Part shown: positions 38,385 to 47,180 of the stretch, in pieces
Numbering within the stretch: the first letter of the stretch is position 1
Layout: each line of letters opens with the position of its first letter
Source: an uncultured SAR116 cluster alpha proteobacterium
GTDB lineage: Bacteria; Pseudomonadota; Alphaproteobacteria; Puniceispirillales; Marisalimonadaceae
Direction of reading: 5' to 3'
Assembly: GCA_902623995.1 (NCBI GenBank)
Contig: CACNWE010000002.1
Coordinates: 124,001 to 188,000, forward strand
Length of the DNA: 64,000 bases
Program-made: the position numbers and the translations under genes
Notes under the pieces: model-generated
Told to the model about the DNA's origin: nothing
Database searches by the model: none
The model's input: the letters and a program-made list of their open reading frames with translations, nothing else

Positions 38385-39758
38385 TTACTTCGAACCAATT
38401 TTAATTTTATTTTTTATGAGCCATAAACATACCAATGAGGGTATTACCATTATTGTGGTTATTAAAAAAAATGTTCCCCAATCACCTTCAAGCCAATCTA
38501 CTAGAGCTCCCGAAGAAGAAGCAACTAATGTTCTGCCAGCAGTACCTAATGAAGCAAGTAGAGCGTATTGTGTGGCTGTGTAAGTCCTATCAACTAATAA
38601 TGAAATAAACGCTACAAAAGCTACTGTTGCAAATGCTGCTGTAATGTCATCTGCAATTACTGCAACAGCAAATAATAATTCAGATTTTCCAGTCCAAGCC
38701 AAAAAAGCAAATAGTAGGTTAGTTAGTGCCATCAAGCCGCCGGCGAAGAACATTGTTTTTATTGTTCCTGTTCTCATTGCCATGACACCACCTAACAATG
38801 TAAAAACAATAGTTGTAATCCACCCAAGCCCTTTGGAATATATCGCAATCTGTCCTTTTGAAAACCCAATTTCTTTATAAAAAACTATAGACATTCTTCC
38901 AAGAAAAGCTTCACCAATCTTGAATAAGAAAATAAAACCTAATATTCCTAAAGCAATTGCAAAACCATTTTTTTTAAAAAAACTTATTATAGGTCCACCT
39001 ATGGTTCCAGTAATATATATAAAAAATTTAGTTATAAAGTTAATAGATCCAAGTCTTTTTTCGATTGCTTTGTCAGTTTCTTTTTGTTTTGCTTCTCTAT
39101 CAGTTTTAACTGGCTCATAAACAAACATTAAACCAATATTCATCAAAATTATTACAACTCCTAAAACTAAGAATGTGGTTTGCCAATAATCAGGAATACC
39201 CATATTCTCAAAAACTTCAGCTGTAAATAAAGCTAATACGCCTCCTAATTTGTATCCTGTCCACCAACCAACTACTGCCATTGCAGCACCGGCGGCCATG
39301 ACTTTCGTTTCTTTTTCATTTATTTGTTCAATTCTTAGAGCATCAACAGTTATATCTTGTGTTGCTGAAGCAACGGCAATAACTAATCCTACTGAAATTA
39401 ATAAAGCTAAGTTTTGAGATGGGTTTATAAAACTCCAAACTATCAAACTTATTAAAATTATGACTTGCATTAAAACTATCCATGCTCGTCTGTGGCCTAG
39501 TTTTTTTGTTATAAGAGGTATTTGAATTCTATCAATTAATGGAGCCCATAAATAATTAAATGCGTAAACACCAAAAATTAAACCTGCCCAACCAATAGTT
39601 GACCTGCTCAATCCTTCCTCTTTTAGCCAAAGGCTTAAACTACTGGCTATTAGTACCCAGGGAAAACCACTAATAGCACCAAGAAGTGAAATTTTTAGCA
39701 TTCTTAAGTCTTTGTAAACTAAAATTGATTGAAGCCAGCTTTGTTTTTGCTCTACCAT
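38385..39758 (-). CDS. AmpG-like MFS permease (muropeptide importer candidate)
   Basis: A 457-residue, twelve-helix MFS protein. The N-terminal LQSILVYKDLRMLKISLLGAISGFPWVLIASSLSLWLKEEG and the motif APLIDRI are typical of AmpG, the inner-membrane permease that imports GlcNAc-anhydroMurNAc peptides; SATQDITVDALRIEQ matches the AmpG helix-four region. The family also includes acetyl-CoA transporters. The neighbouring peptidoglycan genes support AmpG. It is longer than the minimal AmpG fold but within range. A terminator follows. Confidence 0.8.
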   Translation of the reverse strand: MVEQKQSWLQSILVYKDLRMLKISLLGAISGFPWVLIASSLSLWLKEEGLSRSTIGWAGLIFGVYAFNYLWAPLIDRIQIPLITKKLGHRRAWIVLMQVIILISLIVWSFINPSQNLALLISVGLVIAVASATQDITVDALRIEQINEKETKVMAAGAAMAVVGWWTGYKLGGVLALFTAEVFENMGIPDYWQTTFLVLGVVIILMNIGLMFVYEPVKTDREAKQKETDKAIEKRLGSINFITKFFIYITGTIGGPIISFFKKNGFAIALGILGFIFLFKIGEAFLGRMSIVFYKEIGFSKGQIAIYSKGLGWITTIVFTLLGGVMAMRTGTIKTMFFAGGLMALTNLLFAFLAWTGKSELLFAVAVIADDITAAFATVAFVAFISLLVDRTYTATQYALLASLGTAGRTLVASSSGALVDWLEGDWGTFFLITTIMVIPSLVCLWLIKNKIKIGSK

Positions 39759-39849
39759 AATTTAATATCTCTAAATTTTAAAAAATCTTACTATTATTCT
39801 GTATAAAAATATATTTTTTCTTTCATTAAATTATTTATAATTACTTACT

Positions 39850-40389
39850 ATGAAAAATTGGTTAGTAATAAATCTGAATAAGAAATATTTTCTAAAAGTT
39901 GGCAATCAACTGTTCCCATGTCAAATAGGTGAAGGAGGCCTTGAGAAGGCTGTAAAAAAAACTGAGGGTGATAAAACCACACCTATAGGGAATTGGTATT
40001 TTAAAAAAATTTATTACAGATCAGACAAAGTTTTTAAACCAAAATTCAAGAAAAAAAATGTTTTGAAAGTAAATAAAATTACAAAGAATTGTGGATGGTG
40101 TGATGATATTACAAGTGACAAATATAACAAATATATAAAAATTAGCGATTTTCAATCGCTCAATATTAATCACGAAAAATTATGGAGAGAAGATGATGCC
40201 TATGACTTAATAATTGTTACCTCCCACAATGTCGAACCAACAATTAGAAATAAGGGTAGTGCAATTTTTATTCATTGTAGTTTCTCAGATAATAGAAAAA
40301 CTTCAGGTTGTATCGCTTTGAAAAAAAAAGATTTAGTTTTTTTGTTAGGAAATCTAAATCGTAATACATATATAAAAATTCAAAACTAG
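39850..40389 (+). CDS. Leaderless YkuD-domain L,D-transpeptidase-family protein
   Basis: A 179-residue YkuD protein with the active-site residues His142 and Cys154 in IHCSFSDNRKTSGCIAL. The N-terminus MKNWLVINLNKKYFLK has no signal peptide or membrane helix, so it may stay in the cytosol. Conserved landmarks such as NCGWCDDITSD, LWREDDAYDLII and HNVEPTIRNKGSAIFIH are typical of a short alphaproteobacterial group; whether this is the group characterised as making 1,3-crosslinks in Gluconobacter oxydans (LDTGo) I cannot decide. It might cleave or form peptide bonds of muropeptides. Divergent from the AmpG-like gene and upstream of hppA. Confidence 0.8.
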   Translation: MKNWLVINLNKKYFLKVGNQLFPCQIGEGGLEKAVKKTEGDKTTPIGNWYFKKIYYRSDKVFKPKFKKKNVLKVNKITKNCGWCDDITSDKYNKYIKISDFQSLNINHEKLWREDDAYDLIIVTSHNVEPTIRNKGSAIFIHCSFSDNRKTSGCIALKKKDLVFLLGNLNRNTYIKIQN

Positions 40390-40467
40390 TTAAAAAAAAT
40401 ATAAAACTTTACAGATTTAATTAATCGAATTAAAAGTATTTTTTTTAAATAAAATTAGGGTTAGCAA

Positions 40468-42474
40468 ATGCCATATTCATTAATTTCAGTTATTCTTGGT
40501 CTTCTTGGACTACTGTCAGCTTATTTTGTATACTTGAAGGTGAAGTCCTCATCGGAAGGCGAAGGTCGTGTGAAGGAAATTGGAGATGAAATACACCTTG
40601 GTGCAATGGTGTTTATGTCTGCAGAGTATAAGAGATTAGCTATATTTTGTTTAGTATGTATAGTTGCATTATATTTTTCTCTTGGCTGGCAAACTGCTAT
40701 ATCATTTATGCTTGGAGCATTGTGTTCAGGTACTGCAGGTTTTATAGGTATGTATTCAGCAACAAAGGCAAATGTGAGAACTGCAGTTGCTGCTAAAGAA
40801 AAAGGTGCTTCTGAAGCATTAAATATAGCTTTTTTCGGTGGCTCAATCATGGGACTAACAGTAGCTGCAATGGGTTTGTTTGGTGTAGGAATTTTATTTC
40901 ATTATTTTGCAGGTGATATCAAAACAATTCATGCAATTGAAGGTTTTGCAATGGGTGCTTCATCGGTAGCTTTATTTTCAAGAGTAGGTGGTGGTATATT
41001 TACTAAAAGTGCAGATGTTGGTGCTGACCTTGTGGGTAAGGTGGAGGCAGGGATTCCAGAAGATGATCCTAGAAACCCTGGCGTCATTGCGGATAATGTT
41101 GGTGACAATGTTGGAGATGTAGCTGGAATGGGTTCTGATATTTTTGAATCATATTGTGGATCTATGATAGCATGTATAGCCTTGGCTGCTTCAATGACTA
41201 GCGCTACTATCAACTCGTTAGGTGGTAATCAGTACCTTCTTCAATTTATGCCGTTAGCTTTAGCTTCTTTAGGTATCATATGTTCTTTGCTAGGAATATT
41301 AACTGTAAAAGCTTTTTCCTCGAAAAGCGCAGAAACAGCTCTAAGATATGGTACAATAGGATCTGCAGTACTTTTTGTAGTGTTGTCATATTTTTTGGTT
41401 GATTTAATGAATGTTGCTGTTGGTGTTTGGATTGCTGTGCTTGTTGGCTCAGTTGGAGGTATAGTTGTTGGATTAATCACCGAGTATTATACTGGTGGAA
41501 GTCCTGTAGAAAAAATAGCTAAAGATGGAGAAACTGGTTCTGCTACTGTTTTAATATCAGGTTTGGCAACAGGTATGCAATCAGTTGCAATCCCAGTTTT
41601 AACAATTGTATCTATAATTTTTATATCAAATATATATGCAGGTCTGTATGGAGTTGGTATAGCTGCAGTTGGAATGTTAAGTACAGTTGGTATCACTATG
41701 GCAATAGATGCTTACGGTCCAGTTGCTGACAATGCCGGAGGTATTGCTGAAATGTCTGAGATGGGAAAGGAAACTAGAGAAATTACAGACTCACTTGATG
41801 AAGTTGGAAACACTACTGCAGCTATTGGTAAAGGTTTTGCAATAAGCGCTGCGGCTTTAGCTGCATTGGCCCTTATTAGCGCATATATAGAAAAAATATC
41901 AATTTCTGATGAAAGTTTTGTCTTAGCTATTAACGATCCATTAGTTTTGTGTGGTATGTTCTTAGGAGGTATATTCCCATTTTTGGTAAGCTCTATGACA
42001 ATGACTGCAGTTGGTGATGCTGCTTTTGATATGATTAAAGAAATCAGAAGGCAATTTAAAGAAATCCCAGGTTTGTTGGAGGGTAAAGCAAAACCAGATA
42101 CTGCAAGGTGTGTAGATATTGCAACTAGAGCAGCTTTAAGAAAGATGATAGCACCAGGAGCTTTAGCTGTTTTGTCACCAGTAATCATAGGTTTCTTACT
42201 TGGTCCAAAAGCACTTGGGGGAATGTTAGGTGGTGCACTCATATGTTGCGTTATGATGGCCTTGATGATGTCAAATGCTGGTGGTGCTTGGGATAATGCT
42301 AAAAAGTTTGTAGAAAAAGGAAACTTTGGTGGTAAAGGATCAGAAGTTCATAAAGCAGCAGTTGTTGGAGATACAGTTGGTGACCCACTAAAAGATACAT
42401 CAGGACCATCAATGAACATTTTGATTAATGTTATGGCTATAGTTAGTTTAGTTATAGCCCCGCTATTAGTTTAA
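40468..42474 (+). CDS. hppA: Membrane-bound, ion-pumping pyrophosphatase (K+-dependent type signature)
   Basis: A 668-residue polytopic membrane protein that hydrolyses pyrophosphate and pumps H+ or Na+. Acidic pyrophosphate motifs include the segment of 191-212 with ADVGADLVGKVE just before it and DNVGDNVGDVAGMGSDIFESY; late is VVGDTVGDPLKDTSGPSMN. At the position that distinguishes potassium dependence, the motif reads GNTTAAIGKGFA with Ala451 and Gly454. K+-independent enzymes, such as R. rubrum HppA, have Lys and Thr there, so this enzyme is of the K+-dependent type. Which ion it pumps cannot be told. It recovers energy from biosynthetic pyrophosphate. Confidence 0.95.
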   Translation: MPYSLISVILGLLGLLSAYFVYLKVKSSSEGEGRVKEIGDEIHLGAMVFMSAEYKRLAIFCLVCIVALYFSLGWQTAISFMLGALCSGTAGFIGMYSATKANVRTAVAAKEKGASEALNIAFFGGSIMGLTVAAMGLFGVGILFHYFAGDIKTIHAIEGFAMGASSVALFSRVGGGIFTKSADVGADLVGKVEAGIPEDDPRNPGVIADNVGDNVGDVAGMGSDIFESYCGSMIACIALAASMTSATINSLGGNQYLLQFMPLALASLGIICSLLGILTVKAFSSKSAETALRYGTIGSAVLFVVLSYFLVDLMNVAVGVWIAVLVGSVGGIVVGLITEYYTGGSPVEKIAKDGETGSATVLISGLATGMQSVAIPVLTIVSIIFISNIYAGLYGVGIAAVGMLSTVGITMAIDAYGPVADNAGGIAEMSEMGKETREITDSLDEVGNTTAAIGKGFAISAAALAALALISAYIEKISISDESFVLAINDPLVLCGMFLGGIFPFLVSSMTMTAVGDAAFDMIKEIRRQFKEIPGLLEGKAKPDTARCVDIATRAALRKMIAPGALAVLSPVIIGFLLGPKALGGMLGGALICCVMMALMMSNAGGAWDNAKKFVEKGNFGGKGSEVHKAAVVGDTVGDPLKDTSGPSMNILINVMAIVSLVIAPLLV

Positions 42475-42487
42475 CAAATATAATAAT

Positions 42488-42508
42488 AAAGCTATTTAAA
42501 ATAGCTTT
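42488..42508. terminator. Bidirectional terminator-like hairpin between hppA and mmsB
   Basis: A 21-base inverted repeat, AAAGCTATTT-A-AAATAGCTTT, lies 14 bases after the hppA stop. It is flanked by A-rich and T-rich runs on either side, the layout of a terminator able to work on both strands between convergent genes. The last two bases overlap the mmsB stop codon. The stem is short of GC, so efficiency is uncertain. Confidence 0.55.
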
Positions 42509-43379
42509 ATTTATTAAATTTTGTAATAGCTGAAAAGTCTAAGTATCCTTGGTTTTCATTAACCATTCTTTCAAACCTCTCTCTTGAGTTTTTACCAAAT
42601 GGTGCAGAAGTATTCGTACTTTCAATAGCCTTGAGCGCTATAGTAAGATCTTTTAGCATCAGATCTGCTGAGAAACCAGGTCTAAAGTCATTGTCTGCTG
42701 GACTTGTTGGTCCAACACCTTTTATTGGGCAATAGCTATTTATAGCCCAACAGGAACCAGTTGAGGTTGACAATATTTCAAATAATTTTTCTGGATCCAA
42801 ACCTAAATTCTGCCCTAAAGAAAAGGCTTCTCCTACACCAATCATAGTAGTTGCTAACAACATATTATTACATGCTTTTGTTGCTTGTCCTGAACCAGAG
42901 GAACCACACAACAAAGATTTTTTTCCCATTACTTCAAATAGGGGTAACATCATTTTATAAGCTTTTTCCGTCCCTCCTACCATAAATGTTAATGTTGCTT
43001 GTTCTGCTCCACCTACACCACCCGAAACGGGAGCATCAAGAGATAAGATGTTTCTATCTTCACATTTTTTGTGAAGTTGCTTTGCTTTGTTGACTTCAAT
43101 GGTTGAGCAGTCCACAAATAGAGTACCAGGTACGAACTCATCAATTATATTATCATAAACTTCTTCTACAATGTCACCATTAGGTAACATAGTAATTACA
43201 ATATCTGCACCTTTTGCGATCTCAATTAAATTGTTTGCTTGCTTAAGGCCTTTGGGCAATAGATTATTCACAAATTCTTTATTAATATCGTAACCAACAA
43301 CCTCATAATTAGCTTTAAGAAGATTCATTGTCATTTTAGCTCCCATATTACCTAAGCCAATAAAACCAATTTTTGTCAT
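42507..43379 (-). CDS. mmsB: 3-hydroxyisobutyrate dehydrogenase-family protein
   Basis: A 290-residue beta-hydroxyacid dehydrogenase. The N-terminal NAD motif is IGFIGLGNMGAKM; DAPVSGGVGGAEQATLTFMVGG is the substrate loop and Lys168 in GSSGSGQATKACNN is the catalytic lysine. The sequence resembles 3-hydroxyisobutyrate dehydrogenase of valine breakdown, but tartronate semialdehyde reductase and related activities share these features; no valine-catabolism genes are near. Its start overlaps the stop of the GH84 gene by four bases (ATGA), so it is translated downstream of the hexosaminidase. A function on a sugar-derived acid is speculation. Confidence 0.82.
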   Translation of the reverse strand: MTKIGFIGLGNMGAKMTMNLLKANYEVVGYDINKEFVNNLLPKGLKQANNLIEIAKGADIVITMLPNGDIVEEVYDNIIDEFVPGTLFVDCSTIEVNKAKQLHKKCEDRNILSLDAPVSGGVGGAEQATLTFMVGGTEKAYKMMLPLFEVMGKKSLLCGSSGSGQATKACNNMLLATTMIGVGEAFSLGQNLGLDPEKLFEILSTSTGSCWAINSYCPIKGVGPTSPADNDFRPGFSADLMLKDLTIALKAIESTNTSAPFGKNSRERFERMVNENQGYLDFSAITKFNK

Positions 43380-44536
43380 TCTAATTCTCCTTTTAATAAA
43401 AATTCAGATAGAGGTGCAGTTTGAGTTTTAATCTTTCGTTCTGAGGTTAAAAGTTTTTCACTTATTTGTAAATCTTGCTTCAACCCAAAAATGAATGGAT
43501 ACCATTCTCTCGATAAATGCCCTTTCCATTTCCACAAAAGGAAATCTAGTGCTTGAAAATCTTTATCATTAATATTTATTTTTTTTGCTGGAGGATTAGA
43601 ACCAAAATCTGGTTTTAAAAAAAACTTTTTTATTTTACTGAATTGTTTTGGGACACCGTGAATTTCCAACACCTTTGACCATTCTTTAAAATTGTTCTGA
43701 TCTCTAAAATTATTGGCGAAAATATCCAAAATCAGAAGATCCGTTTTTATTAAACCTGTAGGATTAATCATTACATCATTAATATCCTCTCTTCCAAAAT
43801 AAGGTCCTATGAACAAACGTCTAGGACAATAGTCATTTGAATAGTAATTGTCCCAAAAGATTACTCTATTTTGTATTGTTGTTTTAATCAGTTTATAATT
43901 TGATAAATTTTTAGAAACAATATTTTGCCCACAATAGAACATAATTATTTTTGGATCTAATATCTTACTTAAGTCTTTCAAATAAAAAGGTTCATCTTGA
44001 ATTAATTCGTCAGCGTAAATTCTTGGTACAAAGAAGATACTTTGTCCTAATTCTTTTGAAAGCTTATTTGCCAAAATAGCGTGATAAGTTCCTTCGGATA
44101 CATCAACGCCAAATTTATTTTTAAAATCAGGTGGAATATCATCTAACATTAAGGCTATTGATGTTGCGCCATCATTAAGTAATTGTTTTGCTTTACGTAA
44201 AAGAACATCAAAATCTGATTTTTTATTTATCCTCGATTTTTCATTTAGGTGTTTGAAATTAAAGTCTAACCCAGGTGCAAGGCCTGCGATAATGTCAATT
44301 TTATATTTTTTACTTATGTCTGTGAATTTACGAAAATTTAAACGCCAATTTTTGCTATAATTTTTTTTCCAACATAATCTATGATTTATGTCCTCTTTTG
44401 GGGCATAAAAATAAGTGTTCATATTATTTTTGTACAGACATTTAATTATAAGTTCTCTATGTTCCCATGAAAGAAGTCTTCCATAATAACCCTCTATATA
44501 ACCTCTGATAATTTTTTTATCTGTTATTTTTTTCAT
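43376..44536 (-). CDS. GH84-like beta-N-acetylglucosaminidase, leaderless
   Basis: A 386-residue protein with the glycoside hydrolase 84 (O-GlcNAcase/hyaluronidase-like) catalytic domain. IRGYIEGYYGRLLSWEHRE, then NNMNTYFYAPKEDINHR are GH84 signatures, and the catalytic aspartate pair is Asp132-Asp133 in ALMLDDIPPDF. GH84 enzymes remove terminal beta-GlcNAc by substrate-assisted catalysis. There is no signal peptide or membrane helix, so it should act in the cytosol. Neighbours (AmpG-like permease, AnmK, MurQ, amidase) suggest it splits GlcNAc-anhydroMurNAc, the job of NagZ (GH3) in E. coli. That role is inferred, not shown. Confidence 0.85.
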   Translation of the reverse strand: MKKITDKKIIRGYIEGYYGRLLSWEHRELIIKCLYKNNMNTYFYAPKEDINHRLCWKKNYSKNWRLNFRKFTDISKKYKIDIIAGLAPGLDFNFKHLNEKSRINKKSDFDVLLRKAKQLLNDGATSIALMLDDIPPDFKNKFGVDVSEGTYHAILANKLSKELGQSIFFVPRIYADELIQDEPFYLKDLSKILDPKIIMFYCGQNIVSKNLSNYKLIKTTIQNRVIFWDNYYSNDYCPRRLFIGPYFGREDINDVMINPTGLIKTDLLILDIFANNFRDQNNFKEWSKVLEIHGVPKQFSKIKKFFLKPDFGSNPPAKKININDKDFQALDFLLWKWKGHLSREWYPFIFGLKQDLQISEKLLTSERKIKTQTAPLSEFLLKGELE

Positions 44537-44592
44537 TTGATATCTTTATTAATATTGGAATATTATAATATCGAAATTAGGAGAAAAATATA

Positions 44593-45282
44593 ATGAAAAT
44601 TTTAGCTCTTGGTGCTCATCCTGACGATATAGAAATTTTCATGTATGGTTTAGTTTCTACTTATAAAAAAGAAGGTAACCAAGTATTTACTATGATTGCA
44701 ACTGACGGCTCTAAAGGAGGATCGCCAAAAGACGATTTATTGTCAGAAAAGAGAAAAAAAGAAGCTATTGCTGGATTAAAAAAATTATCAAACCCAAAGT
44801 TTTTAAATATACCTGATGGTGAATTAGGTGAAGATCCTGAGCATAAAAAAATAATTAAAGAAAATATTTTAAAAATTATGCCAGACTTAATAATCACTCA
44901 CTCAAAAAAAGATTATCATTCAGATCATAGGTCTTTATCATTTTTAACAAGTAGTGTTGTAAGTCATTACATTCCAATATTATATTGTGATACTTTAATG
45001 GGCATCAATTTTAATCCCAACTATTACATTGATATAACTGAACATTTTATGTTTAAAGAAAAGGCGATCCTCAAACATGAAACGCAAAAACCACAAAGGT
45101 TTGTTGATTTGTCTAGGTTGATGAATAGTTATAGGGCAGCACAGTGCAATGCTCCAAAAGGCAAATATGCTGAAGCATATTTTTTTGAGCCTTCTTTTCC
45201 TTTTTCAGATATAAGAGATATATTACCATCACCTTTGAAACTTAGACCTTTTCATGTAGAAAATCAAAATGGTTTTTTATGA
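44593..45282 (+). CDS. PIG-L/LmbE-family zinc deacetylase
   Basis: A 229-residue deacetylase of the PIG-L family. The zinc motif is HPDD (His9-Asp12) in ALGAHPDDIEI and HxDH (His109-His112) in DYHSDHRSLS. Family members deacetylate GlcNAc-containing compounds, such as GlcNAc-malate in bacillithiol synthesis or GlcNAc-inositol in mycothiol synthesis, or other N-acetylated sugars. Given the neighbours, a substrate derived from GlcNAc or MurNAc is plausible. It is divergent from the GH84 gene with 56 bases between starts and overlaps the anmK stop by six bases. Confidence 0.87.
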   Translation: MKILALGAHPDDIEIFMYGLVSTYKKEGNQVFTMIATDGSKGGSPKDDLLSEKRKKEAIAGLKKLSNPKFLNIPDGELGEDPEHKKIIKENILKIMPDLIITHSKKDYHSDHRSLSFLTSSVVSHYIPILYCDTLMGINFNPNYYIDITEHFMFKEKAILKHETQKPQRFVDLSRLMNSYRAAQCNAPKGKYAEAYFFEPSFPFSDIRDILPSPLKLRPFHVENQNGFL

Positions 45283-46368
45283 AAACTTGTATAATTCACC
45301 ACCTGAAGATGGTTTTGAAACACCAGTTGTTGAAGGGAATGTAAATGGAAGTTTATAAATTGCTCTAGCTGATAAATATGCAATGAGTTCTGCTTCTATG
45401 TAATCAAATTTAATTCCTAATTCTTTTTCATCTAAAAAACTCAATTCTAATCTTTTACTTAATCTATTAATCAAATATGAATTTTTATATCCACCTCCTG
45501 TTACAATTATATTTTTTATTTTTTTTGGCAATGTTTCAAGACTTATGACTATAGATTCTAATGTAAATTCAAGAAAAGTTGCCATAATATCATTAGTTGA
45601 ATAATTTTTTTGGGTAAGATTTTTGTAAGTTGTTTTAAAAGAGTTTCTATCTAAAGATTTAGGAGGTACTTTTTTAAAAAAATCGTCTTGTAAAAACTTT
45701 GTAACCTCTTCTTTGATCGGGGTCCCTTGAGAGGCAAAATAACCGTTGTCATCAAAACTTTTGTTTAATATAATTTTTGAATAATCATCCATTAATGCGT
45801 TGCCTGGTCCTGTGTCAAAGCCAATTAAATTTTGACCATCCCAATAAGTTAAATTTGCAACTCCTCCAATGTTTAAAATACATGATGGTATTCCTAAACC
45901 TAACTTTTCGATAATAAGTTTATGGTAAATGGGTGCTAGCGGTGCTCCTTGACCACCTAATGCAAGATCATTTGATCTAAAATCAAAAACAACATTTTTA
46001 TTTAGTTTTTTTGATAATATTTTTGGATCACCTAGTTGAATAGAAATTTTTTCTTTTGGGTTGTGATATACTGTTTGTCCATGAAAACCAATTAAGTCAC
46101 ATTTATTGATGATATTAAGGTCTTTTAATGCTAGGTAATGCTCTTCTGTAATTAAATCATCTAAGTATTGCTTTTTAGTCAAATTTAAATTTATATCTTT
46201 TAGTGAAATATTCATTAACTTTTTTTTTGTTGTTACACTATACTCATAAAAGTAATTTTTATTTAATCTTTTTAACCCCAATCCATTGGTTTTAACTAAG
46301 CTAATATCTATTCCATCCATACTAGTCCCAGACATCAGTCCGATAATATTTAAGTATTTATATTTCAA
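45277..46368 (-). CDS. anmK: Anhydro-N-acetylmuramic acid kinase
   Basis: AnmK cleaves 1,6-anhydro-MurNAc and phosphorylates it to MurNAc-6-phosphate using ATP. Motifs are GLMSGTSMDGIDIS at the N-terminus, FHGQTVYHNP, LGGQGAPLAPIYH, and FDTGPGNALMDDY. The best start is TTG at 46368, giving 363 residues and a family-like beginning (KYKYLNIIGLMSGTS); the ATG at 46431 would add 21 atypical residues and overlap murQ. The C-terminal segment lists TTGVSKPSSGGELY and ends the domain normally. It is divergent from murQ, which accepts its product. Confidence 0.94.
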   Translation of the reverse strand: MKYKYLNIIGLMSGTSMDGIDISLVKTNGLGLKRLNKNYFYEYSVTTKKKLMNISLKDINLNLTKKQYLDDLITEEHYLALKDLNIINKCDLIGFHGQTVYHNPKEKISIQLGDPKILSKKLNKNVVFDFRSNDLALGGQGAPLAPIYHKLIIEKLGLGIPSCILNIGGVANLTYWDGQNLIGFDTGPGNALMDDYSKIILNKSFDDNGYFASQGTPIKEEVTKFLQDDFFKKVPPKSLDRNSFKTTYKNLTQKNYSTNDIMATFLEFTLESIVISLETLPKKIKNIIVTGGGYKNSYLINRLSKRLELSFLDEKELGIKFDYIEAELIAYLSARAIYKLPFTFPSTTGVSKPSSGGELYKFS

Positions 46369-46415
46369 AATGAAATTAACCTTTTTAAATAATCTTAAAT
46401 TATATATATTTAAGT

Positions 46416-47156
46416 ATGCATCAAAATACACCTAAAACTGAACTTTTGTATCACAAAAGTAAACCAATTGATCATTTAAGTGTTTCTGAAGGTATATCTT
46501 TAATGATTGAAGAGCAAAAGAAAGCGTCTAATGAGGTAAAAAAAGCGGCCATATCGATTGAAAAAGCTATAGAAGAGATATATAAATATTTACTAATTAA
46601 TTCAAAGGGTAGAATTGTTTACACAGGTGCTGGTACTTCAGCAAGAATAGGTGTACAAGATGGTGTAGAACTTTTTCCAACATTTAATTGGCCAATTGAA
46701 CGTTTAGATTTTATAATTGCCGGAGGTTTACCTGCTTTAATAAAGGCAGTCGAAAATGCTGAAGATGATACTAAATTAGCTGAGAGTATTGTATCGGAAA
46801 AATTAATCCGTCAAGAGGATGTGGTTATTGGACTTGCAGCAAGTGGCAATACCCCTTTTACTTGTAAAGTACTAGAAAAAGCAAAAAAAAACAGTGCACT
46901 TACAGTTGCTATAAGTAACAACCCAAAAGGTAAAATTTTAGATCATGCTGATCATAAAATAATACTTGATACTAAAGAAGAAGTTATTGCAGGTTCTACA
47001 AGACTTAAGGCAGGAACTGCTCAAAAGATTTGTCTAAATATTATCTCTTCAATGGTAATGATTAAAATGGGAAGAGTAAAAAATGGTATTATGAATGAGA
47101 TGGTCCCAACCAATAATAAGTTAAGGTTAAGGAAAAAATTTAACATTAATACATAG
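46416..47156 (+). CDS. murQ: N-acetylmuramic acid 6-phosphate etherase (short form)
   Basis: A SIS-fold etherase that splits MurNAc-6-phosphate into GlcNAc-6-phosphate and D-lactate. GAGTSARIGVQDGVELFPTF and GLAASGNTPF are diagnostic, and the expected catalytic glutamates are Glu85 and Glu116, in line with E. coli Glu83 and Glu114. The protein has 246 residues against about 298 in E. coli: it ends at NEMVPTNNKLRLRKK, without the usual C-terminal UBA-like helical domain. There is no room for the missing part before the next gene 24 bases on, and no frameshifted remainder, so the loss looks genuine. It lies divergent to anmK. Confidence 0.9.
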   Translation: MHQNTPKTELLYHKSKPIDHLSVSEGISLMIEEQKKASNEVKKAAISIEKAIEEIYKYLLINSKGRIVYTGAGTSARIGVQDGVELFPTFNWPIERLDFIIAGGLPALIKAVENAEDDTKLAESIVSEKLIRQEDVVIGLAASGNTPFTCKVLEKAKKNSALTVAISNNPKGKILDHADHKIILDTKEEVIAGSTRLKAGTAQKICLNIISSMVMIKMGRVKNGIMNEMVPTNNKLRLRKKFNINT

Positions 47157-47180
47157 AAACTATATTATAATATAAATTCA

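Noticed and set aside
41712-42242. 176-codon - strand frame opposite hppA
   Set aside because: Antisense to a highly conserved membrane protein; the proline- and alanine-rich product is the reverse complement of hppA codons.
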